A stretch of 64,000 bases of DNA, taken from positions 248,001 to 312,000 of the forward strand of contig NZ_CAMDRE010000001.1 of assembly GCF_945906775.1 (NCBI RefSeq). Reading direction: 5' to 3'. The translations under genes were made by a program, and so were the position numbers. This stretch comes from Citrobacter sp. Marseille-Q6884 (GTDB taxonomy: Bacteria > Pseudomonadota > Gammaproteobacteria > Enterobacterales > Enterobacteriaceae). The notes beneath the pieces were generated by a model. The model saw nothing but the letters and a program-made list of their open reading frames with translations. It was not told where the DNA came from and ran no database searches. This document shows, one piece after another, positions 9,201 to 18,074 of this stretch; the stretch's first letter is position 1; every line of letters begins with the position of its first letter.

Positions 9201-12200
9201 GGGTGTTATCTGATGTCACCTTATCAATGGTGACATGCGCTGAGACATCGGTATCAACGTTAACTTTCGTGTGATCCGAAACGGTCACCACGTTCCCTTT
9301 GTCATCATTCCCGGTAACACTCACGGTTACCGTTGGATTTTGGCGCAGATCATCCACGCTGACCTCTTTGCTGAATTTCAAATCACCATGAGTATCTGCA
9401 AAGACCTGCGTTGTAATATCATGACCGTTAACATTGATGGTCACGTTGCTGCCAACGTGCACATTGTCGCCACTTACCGTTCCACTCACGATAGTGGTGC
9501 CTGATTGTGACTCGACAATGTTGATTGTGTTATCGCCTGCAATGTTATCGAGCTGGATATGTGCGTTCACATCGGTATCAACATCTACCGTTTTCAGCGC
9601 GTTAAACTCGTGAGTCACGGTACCGCCGTTATGCGCCGTTACGCTTGTGGTGATGTCCGGATGGTCCATGAGATTTTGCGTATCCACCCTGACTTCATAG
9701 CTCAGTTCACCCGGTAGATTTGGTCGTGCAGAGACAATAGCGTCATAGTCTTTATTGCCAACATGCACTGTCACATGATCGCCCGCATGTACATCACCCG
9801 AGACCGTTCCACGCACGAGCGTAGTCGGCGACGCAGACTCGGTTTTGTTAATCGTGTTGTCACCGGCTACCGTGTTAATCGTGATAGTGGCGTGAGGATC
9901 AGCGTATTGCGGTGGATTCGTATTGCTACCGTTATGGTGCGTACCACTGTTATCCGTTGGCCATGGCACATTTGCATGCAGGTGAGCGCTTGCCGTTTCA
10001 TGGTTACCATACGGGTCTGTGCTGGTTATTTGCACAGTAACATCCGCATTATTGTCAAGATCGTGAGCATTGATGTAGACAGGGCTGCCGGTAACGGGGT
10101 CTGTTAATTTATCGCCACTAAACCCAAGATGCCCATCAGGATATGCATGAACGGTCGTTTCATAGGTTTTTCCACCGGCGAATATTTTAACGACATCCCC
10201 TACTTTCGCATCACCACCAACGGTTCCTTCAATAACCCAAAAATCTCTGGAGCCGTTAAGTTCTAATGAACCTATTTTTATCTCTGCATCTGCACGTGTA
10301 TCAATATTCACAACGCGATCAAACTCAGCCAGAACGGTATTCCCTGCCGTATCAGAACCGGTCACCGATGCATGAATCACCGGCTTATTGTTGCCTGAAA
10401 TCAAATCAGCGGTGCTGACATCAATTTTATATCCCAGACCATTCTCTTGATGACTCACGCTACCGTAGTAATGTTGCCCGTTGACGACCAGATCAACCTG
10501 ATCACCGATGTGCACATCTCCACTCACATGGCCCGTGATGGATGTAAAATCTTTGTGGGCTTCATCATTGTTAATCGTGTTGTCATCCGTCACACGATCG
10601 ATGGTGATTTTGGCTACCGCACCGTCATCACGCGAAACGTCGTGCGTCGCCCCGGCCGTTATCGTATTACCCGCCGCATCTTTTGCATCAACCGTTGCCA
10701 CTATGTGCGGGTTGTTTAGCAAGACTTGTGTTTCTACAGGAATGGAGTAACCCAGACCACCACCGAGGAAAGTCTGCGGCTCAACGACTGCATGATAAAC
10801 ATGGTCGCCGACCTTCACGTTGACCACATCACCATTTTTAACATCGCCGCCAACTCGGCCATTAATGATGGTCGTATCCGACAACTGATCATTATGATTA
10901 AGAATATCGTCACCAGAAACGATGTTGATTGTCAGTGACGCATTTGCATGATCGTCAATAACCACCGCATGGTGGTCAGTAGCGACAACATTGTTGCCCG
11001 CTTCATCCGTCACGCTAATACTGGCGTGAATGGTAGGATCGGCATGGATATCCCTGGTTTCTACCAGCACCTGGTAGCCCATAGAGCCATCCGCGTGAAG
11101 TTCTACCGTTCCGTTGTACTCATGCCCGTTGATCTTCAGCGTCAGTGGATCGCCCGCATGCATTTCACCAGAGACTTTACCCGTTACCAACGAGTAACGA
11201 TGGTTCAATTCCTCGCCGTTCAGGGTGTTATCGTCAGTAACGGAATCAACCGAGATATGCGCAATCGCTTTGGTATCGACGATAATAAGTTGTGTCGCCT
11301 GAGCCATTGCTGCGTTATTCGCCTGATCGGTTACGTGCACTGTCGCTGTGATGTGCGGATCGGCCATGAGATCATGCGTACTGACGTTAATACTGTAATG
11401 ATGATTAGCGTCCACTTTCCCCGTCAGGTCGATGCCATTGACATGCAACGTAACCAGATCGCCTTCTTTTGCATCACCGCCTACCGTACCCGTTACAACG
11501 GTAAACTCATTTTTCGACTCTTCACCATTGATCATATTGTCATGGTTAGTCGTGACAGGATCGATAGTGATAGACGCATCGGCTTGCAGATCGATAATTA
11601 AATCTTTCGACGCTTCCGCTACGTGTTCGTTACCCACGCTATCTTTGCCTGTGATACTCGCCGTTACAGTGTGAGTTGGATCAGCCAGCACATCTTTGGT
11701 GAGGACATCGACGTTATACCCCAGCGCCCCATTTTGATGAGGTAGCAACACAACGGTCGTTTCATAATCATGCCCATTCACCGTGACAAACACTTTATCG
11801 CCCAAATGAACATCGTCACCGTTCACGGTTCCTGTAACTTTGGTAAGGTGTTCCCTTGATTCTGTATGGTTAATGGTGTCATCACCCGTCACCAAATCCA
11901 CAGTGATATGCGCGTCCGCATGGTTATCTATATGGACAGTATGTTCGGAAATCGCCGTCACAACGTTATTCAAATGGTCTGACGCAATGACAGAAACAGT
12001 CACTTTGACATCTGTATCAATATTGCCGCGATTATCGCTAAACGCGTAAGAATCAACCGCGATACTGTAGCCTAATTGTTTATTAGGCAACTCAATGACC
12101 TGTCCTGGATATTTATATCCATTAATCTCAATAACAACGACATCACCCACTTTTGCATCACCGCCAACGCTTCCGGTAATCACTTGTTTTGGCGCATCCA

Positions 12201-15200
12201 GCTCAGTATGGTTTAGCGTGTTGTGATCGGTGAATGGATTGATGGAGATAGTGGCCTGTGCCTGAGTATCCACGGTGACATGATGAGTCAGCGAAGCATG
12301 TGCAACGTTACCCACGCCATCACGGCTGGTCAGCTTCACATCAACAGCATTATCCCCCTCAACCAGTATCCCGCGCGGAACGGCGACTTCATAGTGTAGG
12401 TTACCGTTGGCATCTGCAAACACGGTTCCGGTATAGGTATGGTTCTGAACCTTGACCGCCACGGCGTCACCCACTTTTGCATCCGGCCCGCTAACATCCC
12501 CGGTAATGAATGTTGGGCGGTTTGATTCAGCAGCACTGACCCAATCATCACCGGATATTGCATCGATCGTTAACGCGTTCTCAGCATGGTTATCGATATG
12601 CGTCGTATGTTCGGCGGTGGCAATGGTCGGGTTGCCATGGATGTCGGTCGAGATCACCGACACGGTGAACTTCACGTCCGTATCAATTTTGCCCTGATTA
12701 TTGCTGAAGGCGGAAGGCGGCACATCAATGCTGTAGCCGAGCTTGCCATTGATCACCTTCACTTCATCATAATAATCATGGCCGTTGATCTGCACATGCA
12801 CAGTGTCATGCAGCTTGGCATCACCGCCAACGGTGCCGGTAATGGCCTGTTTACCCGCACTCAGTTCACTGTGATTAAGCGTGTTATCCAAAGTGACATC
12901 GTTAATGGTGATGGCCGCTTTGGCATGGGTATCCAGAAGCACCGTTGTGTGGGAGTGTGATTCACTGGTATTCCCCACATTATCGTGGCTGTAAATCGAG
13001 ACCCCGACTTTATTATGACCTTCTTTCAGGACACCGACCGGGACAGCAATATCATAGCCAAGCTGACCACCCGCCCCTTTCACCACTTCACCGGCAAACT
13101 CCTGCCCCTGCACGCGCACCACTACGCGGTCGCCCTCACGCGCATCGCCGCCGACGTCGCCCTGAATGTGCGTCGCCATACGGTTTTCCGCACCGTTAAC
13201 CACGTTATCGCCTGCCACGTCGTGTATATGGATCAGCGTATTTGAATGGTTGTCGATATGGGTGGTGTGTTCCGTGGTGGCAATCACCTGATTGCCGTGG
13301 TTATCGGTGGAGATCACCGACACGGTGAACTTCACGTCCGTGTCGATTTCGCCCTGGTTGTTGCTGAAGTCGGCAGATTTTACGTCAATGCTGTAGCCGA
13401 GACGGCCTTTGCCCAGTGGGATCACTTCACCGTAATAGTCATGGCCGTTAATCTGCACATGTACCGTGTCGTGTATCTTCGCGTCACCGCTGACGTGCCC
13501 GGTAATGGTCTGTGTATCCGTCGTCAGTTCATTGTGGTTGAGCGTGTTGTCCGGGGTGACATCGTTAATGGTGACATCCGCTTTGGCATGGGTGTCCAGG
13601 GTGACCACCGTTTCGGTGTGCGCCTTGGTTTCGTTGCCCACATCGTCATGACTGTAGACGGTCACGCCCACGGTGTTGAGCCCCTCTTTCAGCCCACCGA
13701 CAGGCACCGCCACGTCGTAGCTGAGATGACCATTGAGGCCTTTCACCACCTCGCCGGTATATTCCTGCCCCTGCACGCTAACCACCACGCGATCACCCTC
13801 GCGCGCATCGCCGCCAACGTCGCCCTGAATATGCGTCGCCATGCGGTTTTCGGAGCCGTTGACCACGTTGTCACCCGCCACGGTATGCACGCGGATCTGC
13901 GCATCGGCGTGGTTATCGATATGGGTGGTGTGCTCGGAGGTGGCGATCACCTGATTACCGTGATTGTCGGTGGAGATCACCGACACGGTGAACTTCACAT
14001 CCGTGTCGATTTCGCCCTGGTTATTGCTGAAGTCGGCAGATTTTACGTCAATGCTGTAACCGAGACGGCCTTTCCCCAGCGGGATCACTTCACCGTAATA
14101 GTCATGACCGTTGATCTGCACATGTACCGTGTCGTGTACCTTCGCGTCACCGCTGACGTGCCCGGTAATGGTCTGTGTATCCGTCGTCAGTTCATTGTGG
14201 TTGAGCGTGTTGTCCGGGGTGACATCGTTAATGGTGACATCCGCTTTGGCATGGGTGTCCAGGGTGACCACCGTTTCGGTGTGCGCCTTGGTTTCGTTGC
14301 CCACATCGTCATGACTGTAGACGGTCACACCCACGGTGTTGAGACCCTCTTTCAGCCCACCGACAGGCACCGCCACGTCGTAGCTGAGATGACCATTGAG
14401 GCCTTTCACCACCTCACCGGTATATTCCTGCCCCTGCACGCTAACCACCACGCGGTCGCCCACGCGTGCATCGCCACCGACGTCGCCCTGAATGTGCGTC
14501 GCCATGCGGTTTTCGGTGCTGTTAACCACGTTGTCACCCGCCACGGTATGCACGCGGATCTGCGCATCGGCGTGGTTATCGATATGGGTGGTGTGCTCAG
14601 AAGTGGCAATCACCGGGTTGCCGTGGTTATCGGTGGAGATCACCGACACGGTGAACTTCACGTCCGTGTCGATTTCGCCCAGGTTGTTGCTGAAATCGGC
14701 AGATTTTACGTCGATGCTGTAACCGAGGCGGCCTTTGCCCAGTTGAATCACTTCGCCGTAATAGTCATGACCGTTGATCTGTACATGTACCGTGTCGTGT
14801 ACCTTCGCGTCACCGCTGACGTGCCCGGTGATGGTCTGTGTATCCGTCGTCAGTTCATTGTGGTTAAGCGTGTTGTCCGGCGTGACATCGTTAATGGTGA
14901 CACCGGCTTTGGCATGGGTGTCCAGGGTGACCACCGTTTCGGTGTGCGCCTTGGTTTCGTTACCCACATCGTCATGACTGTAGACGGTCACACCCACGGT
15001 GTTGAGCCCCTCTTTCAGGCCACCGACAGGCACCGCCACGTCGTAGCTGAGATGACCATTGAGGCCTTTCACCACCTCACCGGTATATTCCTGCCCCTGC
15101 ACGCTAACCACCACACGGTCGCCCACACGCGCATCGCCGCCGACGTCGCCCAGAATATGCGTCGCCATGCGGTTTTCGGAGCCGTTGACCACGTTGTCAC

Positions 15201-18003
15201 CCGCCACGGTATGCACGCGGATCTGCGCATCGGCGTGGTTATCGATATGGGTGGTGTGTTCCGTGGTGGCGATCACCTGATTGCCGTGGTTATCGGTGGA
15301 GATCACCGACACGGTGAACTTCACATCCGTGTCGATTTCACCCTGATTGGTGCTGAAGTCGGCAGATTTTACGTCGATGCTGTAACCGAGACGGCCTTTG
15401 CCCAGTTGTATCACTTCACCGTAATAGTCATGGCCGTTGATCCGCACATGTACCGTGTCGTGTACCTTCGCGTCACCGCTGACGTGGCCGGTGATGGTCT
15501 GTGTATCCGTCGTCAGTTCATTGTGGTTAAGCGTGTTGTCCGGCGTGACATCGTTAATGGTGATGGCCGCTTTGGCATGGGTGTCCAGGGTGACCACCGT
15601 TTCGGTGTGCGCCTTGGTCTCGTTGCCCACATCGTCGTGGCTGTAGACGGTCACACCCACGGTGTTGAGCCCCTCTTTCAGGCCACCGACCGGCACGTCG
15701 TAGCTGAGATGACCATTGAGGCCTTTCACCACTTCGCCGGTGTACTCCTGCCCCTGCACGCTAACCACCACGCGGTCGCCCTCGCGTGCATCGCCACCGA
15801 CGTCGCCCTGAATGTGCGTCGCCATGCGGTTTTCGGAGCCGTTGACCACGTTGTCACCCGCCACGGTATGCACGCGGATCTGCGCATCGGCATGGTTATC
15901 GATATGGGTGGTGTGCTCAGAAGTGGCAACTACCTGATTGCCGTGGTTATCGGTGGAGATCACCGACACGGTGAACTTCACATCCGTGTCGATTTCGCCC
16001 TGGTTGTTGCTGAAGTCGGCAGATTTTACGTCAATGCTGTAGCCGAGACGGCCTTTGCCCAGTGGGATCACTTCGCCGTAATAGTCATGGCCGTTGATCT
16101 GTACATGCACCGTGTCGTGCACCTTCGCGTCACCGCTGACGTGCCCGGTGAGGGTCTGCGTATCCGTCGTCAGTTCATTATGGTTGAGCGTGTTGTCCGG
16201 GGTGACATCGTTAATGGTGATGGCCGCTTTGGCATGGGTGTCCAGGGTGACCACCGTTTCGGTGTGCGCCTTGGTTTCGTTGCCCACATCGTCGTGGCTG
16301 TAGACGGTCACGCCCACGGTGTTGAGACCCTCTTTCAGGCCACCGGTTGGGACCGCCACGTCGTAGCTGAGATGACCATTGAGGCCTTTCACCACCTCAC
16401 CGGTATATTCCTGTCCCTGTACGCTAACCACCACGCGGTCGCCCACGCGTGCATCGCCACCGACGTCGCCCTGAATGTGCGTCGCCATGCGGTTTTCGGA
16501 GCCGTTGACCACGTTGTCACCCGCCACGGTATGCACGCGGATCTGCGCATCGGCATGGTTATCGATATGGGTGGTGTGCTCAGAAGTGGCAACTACCTGA
16601 TTGCCGTGGTTATCGGTGGAGATCACCGACACGGTGAACTTCACATCCGTGTCGATTTCGCCCTGATTGTTGCTGAAGGCTGAGGAATCCACGTCGATGC
16701 TGTAACCGAGCTTGCCATTGATTTCCTGCACTTCACCATAATAGACATGGCCGTTAACCTGCACATGCACCGTGTCATGCAGCTTCGCATCACCGTCAAC
16801 GTTGCCGGTAATGGTCTGTTTTCCTTCGCTCAGCTCATTGTGATTGAGCGTGTTATCACGAGTAACATCATTAATCGTGACGCCAGCATCTGCGTGGGTG
16901 TCGAGCAGAACGGTGGTTTGCGTATGCGCACTCGCCGTGTTACCCGCCTTATCCTGGCTGAACACCGTAACATCGACCGTATTCTCGCCTTCTTTCAGCC
17001 CACCTACGGGGATGGAAATGTCATACCCCAGCTTTCCGTCACTGCCTTTAATGACTTCGCCGGTGTAATCCTGCCCCTGAATTCGTACGACGACCCGGTC
17101 GCCGAGCTGAGCATCGCCGCCAACGTCACCGGTAATATGTGTCGCCATGCGGTTTTCAGTACCGTTGACCACATCATCGCCCGCCACGGTATGGACGGTT
17201 ATCGTATCCTGCGGCCCAGTCACATCAATGATCGCGGAGGTCGTGCTATGCGCAACCCGACCAGCGACATCCGTGGCGGTCGCTTCAACGGAAATATGCC
17301 CTTCAGCAAAGGCGCTTAAATCTAACTGAGTTTCCCAGTGCCCATTGATGACAGGCACCTCTACCGTCAGGGTGTGATTCTGGCTGTCGGTAAACTGCAG
17401 AACCACATGATCCTTGTTACTGGTGCCTTTAATGTCCGCATGATGAATTTCGTCCCGGTTAACGTAGTTATCGTTACCGGCAAAGAAATCGATATGCACC
17501 AGCGGAGGAAGTACAGAAGAAGTGTGGTCGCCCTGGTCACCGACGGGCAAATCGTGCCGCCAGCCAGGTTCACCAATGCCTGTGGTTTTAAATCCTGCAT
17601 TCGGATCGACAATCAGTCCGGTTAATTCCGTCTGGACAAGCGTATGACCACCGCCGCCACCTTCAAGGTGCAGCGGAGGCTCATTGCCCGCCGCAGTGGC
17701 TTCCAGTGTTTTTGTCGGGTCAGCGCCGTCGGCAATCGCTTTTTGCAGAGCAGCGACATCCTGAGACTCGGTGTGCTGCGGTGCAACTGTATTCAGCCCG
17801 TGCTCGCCCCAGTGGCTGCTTCGACCAATATCCACCGTTTTACCATCAGGCAGGGAGAGGCTCACCGCGCCGTTATCGCTGGTGACAACCTCTTCTCCGG
17901 TATAAATTCTGTCCCCTTCTTTCAGAAGACGCTGCGAGCCATCGGGTTCCACGACATATACCAGTCCAATGACAGCTTTAACTACACCGAGTAAATTGCT
18001 CAC
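6217..18003 (-). CDS. Giant repetitive adhesin with LapA/BapA-like retention module
   Basis: A 3928-residue (about 400 kDa) surface protein. Residues 1-70 (VKAVIGLVYVVEPDGSQRL..GDRIYTGEEVVTSDNGAVSLSL) resemble the N-terminal module of BapA/LapA-type type I-secreted adhesins. A TAAG dialanine site follows at residues 103-106, the position and sequence that LapG-type proteases cut in LapA. A glycine run (115-119) comes next. The rest is about 33 Ig-like domains of roughly 95-115 residues, joined by D-T/N-HA-x-A linkers. They alternate between a DNTLNHNEL type and a DNVVNGSENRM type in the N-terminal half and are more diverged towards the C terminus. The last 240 residues are rich in His and Gly, with an ERIDLSTLY segment. 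No RTX nonapeptide repeats or LPxTG are seen. The start is GTG with AGGAGA seven bases upstream (18011-18016). No T1SS, LapG or LapD genes lie in the window. An IS5-group element lies just upstream. Confidence 0.85.
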   Translation of the reverse strand: MSNLLGVVKAVIGLVYVVEPDGSQRLLKEGDRIYTGEEVVTSDNGAVSLSLPDGKTVDIGRSSHWGEHGLNTVAPQHTESQDVAALQKAIADGADPTKTLEATAAGNEPPLHLEGGGGGHTLVQTELTGLIVDPNAGFKTTGIGEPGWRHDLPVGDQGDHTSSVLPPLVHIDFFAGNDNYVNRDEIHHADIKGTSNKDHVVLQFTDSQNHTLTVEVPVINGHWETQLDLSAFAEGHISVEATATDVAGRVAHSTTSAIIDVTGPQDTITVHTVAGDDVVNGTENRMATHITGDVGGDAQLGDRVVVRIQGQDYTGEVIKGSDGKLGYDISIPVGGLKEGENTVDVTVFSQDKAGNTASAHTQTTVLLDTHADAGVTINDVTRDNTLNHNELSEGKQTITGNVDGDAKLHDTVHVQVNGHVYYGEVQEINGKLGYSIDVDSSAFSNNQGEIDTDVKFTVSVISTDNHGNQVVATSEHTTHIDNHADAQIRVHTVAGDNVVNGSENRMATHIQGDVGGDARVGDRVVVSVQGQEYTGEVVKGLNGHLSYDVAVPTGGLKEGLNTVGVTVYSHDDVGNETKAHTETVVTLDTHAKAAITINDVTPDNTLNHNELTTDTQTLTGHVSGDAKVHDTVHVQINGHDYYGEVIPLGKGRLGYSIDVKSADFSNNQGEIDTDVKFTVSVISTDNHGNQVVATSEHTTHIDNHADAQIRVHTVAGDNVVNGSENRMATHIQGDVGGDAREGDRVVVSVQGQEYTGEVVKGLNGHLSYDVPVGGLKEGLNTVGVTVYSHDDVGNETKAHTETVVTLDTHAKAAITINDVTPDNTLNHNELTTDTQTITGHVSGDAKVHDTVHVRINGHDYYGEVIQLGKGRLGYSIDVKSADFSTNQGEIDTDVKFTVSVISTDNHGNQVIATTEHTTHIDNHADAQIRVHTVAGDNVVNGSENRMATHILGDVGGDARVGDRVVVSVQGQEYTGEVVKGLNGHLSYDVAVPVGGLKEGLNTVGVTVYSHDDVGNETKAHTETVVTLDTHAKAGVTINDVTPDNTLNHNELTTDTQTITGHVSGDAKVHDTVHVQINGHDYYGEVIQLGKGRLGYSIDVKSADFSNNLGEIDTDVKFTVSVISTDNHGNPVIATSEHTTHIDNHADAQIRVHTVAGDNVVNSTENRMATHIQGDVGGDARVGDRVVVSVQGQEYTGEVVKGLNGHLSYDVAVPVGGLKEGLNTVGVTVYSHDDVGNETKAHTETVVTLDTHAKADVTINDVTPDNTLNHNELTTDTQTITGHVSGDAKVHDTVHVQINGHDYYGEVIPLGKGRLGYSIDVKSADFSNNQGEIDTDVKFTVSVISTDNHGNQVIATSEHTTHIDNHADAQIRVHTVAGDNVVNGSENRMATHIQGDVGGDAREGDRVVVSVQGQEYTGEVVKGLNGHLSYDVAVPVGGLKEGLNTVGVTVYSHDDVGNETKAHTETVVTLDTHAKADVTINDVTPDNTLNHNELTTDTQTITGHVSGDAKIHDTVHVQINGHDYYGEVIPLGKGRLGYSIDVKSADFSNNQGEIDTDVKFTVSVISTDNHGNQVIATTEHTTHIDNHSNTLIHIHDVAGDNVVNGAENRMATHIQGDVGGDAREGDRVVVRVQGQEFAGEVVKGAGGQLGYDIAVPVGVLKEGHNKVGVSIYSHDNVGNTSESHSHTTVLLDTHAKAAITINDVTLDNTLNHSELSAGKQAITGTVGGDAKLHDTVHVQINGHDYYDEVKVINGKLGYSIDVPPSAFSNNQGKIDTDVKFTVSVISTDIHGNPTIATAEHTTHIDNHAENALTIDAISGDDWVSAAESNRPTFITGDVSGPDAKVGDAVAVKVQNHTYTGTVFADANGNLHYEVAVPRGILVEGDNAVDVKLTSRDGVGNVAHASLTHHVTVDTQAQATISINPFTDHNTLNHTELDAPKQVITGSVGGDAKVGDVVVIEINGYKYPGQVIELPNKQLGYSIAVDSYAFSDNRGNIDTDVKVTVSVIASDHLNNVVTAISEHTVHIDNHADAHITVDLVTGDDTINHTESREHLTKVTGTVNGDDVHLGDKVFVTVNGHDYETTVVLLPHQNGALGYNVDVLTKDVLADPTHTVTASITGKDSVGNEHVAEASKDLIIDLQADASITIDPVTTNHDNMINGEESKNEFTVVTGTVGGDAKEGDLVTLHVNGIDLTGKVDANHHYSINVSTHDLMADPHITATVHVTDQANNAAMAQATQLIIVDTKAIAHISVDSVTDDNTLNGEELNHRYSLVTGKVSGEMHAGDPLTLKINGHEYNGTVELHADGSMGYQVLVETRDIHADPTIHASISVTDEAGNNVVATDHHAVVIDDHANASLTINIVSGDDILNHNDQLSDTTIINGRVGGDVKNGDVVNVKVGDHVYHAVVEPQTFLGGGLGYSIPVETQVLLNNPHIVATVDAKDAAGNTITAGATHDVSRDDGAVAKITIDRVTDDNTINNDEAHKDFTSITGHVSGDVHIGDQVDLVVNGQHYYGSVSHQENGLGYKIDVSTADLISGNNKPVIHASVTGSDTAGNTVLAEFDRVVNIDTRADAEIKIGSLELNGSRDFWVIEGTVGGDAKVGDVVKIFAGGKTYETTVHAYPDGHLGFSGDKLTDPVTGSPVYINAHDLDNNADVTVQITSTDPYGNHETASAHLHANVPWPTDNSGTHHNGSNTNPPQYADPHATITINTVAGDNTINKTESASPTTLVRGTVSGDVHAGDHVTVHVGNKDYDAIVSARPNLPGELSYEVRVDTQNLMDHPDITTSVTAHNGGTVTHEFNALKTVDVDTDVNAHIQLDNIAGDNTINIVESQSGTTIVSGTVSGDNVHVGSNVTINVNGHDITTQVFADTHGDLKFSKEVSVDDLRQNPTVTVSVTGNDDKGNVVTVSDHTKVNVDTDVSAHVTIDKVTSDNTLNLDETKNPITEITGKVSGDVHAGDSVTLMVNGHKYHAVVADDLSYKAEIKTADLQADHNIVAQVTGYDAAQNSITHTESHAFTVDTTAAGTITINTVSGDNILSAKDLSAPQTEISGVVGGDARVGDEVKVSLNGHATTVKVIELPNMNGQLGYSMKVNTVDLNAELDAQLKAHPGDKPTITVTISGADDAGNTFSQSISRPLTIDDHADVALHINNVSDDNVLSLDDSHKAMTEISGTVTGDVHAGNNVIVHVNGNDLNAKIENGPNGELTFKVSVNTSELLQDPKITYTVTGVDAVGNTVTITENNKLILDQHAENSIHVNTVAGDNRVNIAEFASGQTQVTGTVHGDVHAGDKVTLVVNGHTYQGTVAEHTDKHHSTLTYDIAVDNKDLTEGDNSITVSVTGKDAAGNTATSTETHIITVDTHIDAAVSINAVSQDNIINSKESAGMTSITGQVTGDAREGDRVTLEVNNHTVTTKVVSVDGHLGYDVRLDSAWLHEGVNDVKVSVSVSDDAHNHFTATQTHQVMLDTHADASVTINPVAGDDVINGRESRNISVTGKVDGDAKLGDTVTLNVNNHEVTTKVVMVDNHLGYDVRLDKAWLHEGVNDVKVSVSVSDEAHNRFTATQTHQVTLDSHADASVIINAVAGDDVINDLESQHISVTGQVDGDAKLGDTVTLNVNNHEVTTKVAIVNNHLGYDVSLDKSWLHEGVNDVKVSVLVSDDAHNHFTATQTHQVTLDSHADAHIVIDKVTGDNHLSHRELHHDQIHITGSMDGDVHDNDSVTVTVGDQDYTGQLHNVNGHLTYDISVLADDFHPGLNDVKVTVDARDQHGNITQQSQHVDVTVAPPEQHGPHGHHGPYDQHGQPGHHAGGAQLHALNNLFDSSHEQLSFNSLNHPNHAGHHGAHAGEHMQGGTGERIDLSTLYHELHHGSDITSMIAGSDDPVRGNAPQPAQHVKAEQSGAPVETHAGHGDHSMSVHSLDHLLGRPDHQY
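13250..16680 (-). repeat. Near-identical 663-bp tandem repeats inside the adhesin gene
   Basis: A landmark (GTTGAG plus flanks, plus strand) recurs at 13675, 14338, 15001, 15664 and 16321, giving periods of 663, 663, 663 and 657 bp. Each period encodes two Ig-like domains. Copies differ by scattered substitutions only. The 657-bp period comes from loss of two codons (DVAVPVGG becomes DVPVGG). About 5.2 copies are present. Such an array is prone to recombination and to assembly collapse. Confidence 0.9.
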
Positions 18004-18074
18004 AGCATCCTCTCCTGAATATCATCATTATTTTATTGCAGCCGCCACCAGGGTTTAAAAACGAATTACATTAG

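Noticed and set aside
6790..12960. Many shorter plus-strand frames inside the adhesin gene
   Set aside because: All are antisense shadows of the 3928-residue reading frame, without ribosome sites or family similarity.
13250..16680. CRISPR array
   Set aside because: The repeat units are 663 bp, coding, and contiguous in one protein; there are no short direct repeats with unique spacers and no cas genes.
13246..16683. A 1145-codon open frame on the plus strand, opposite the adhesin
   Set aside because: It lies exactly over the near-identical tandem repeats and is read from the complement of the adhesin codons. The composition is repetitive (HRHGELHIRVDF and similar) and has no known fold; it reflects codon bias in a repeated unit.
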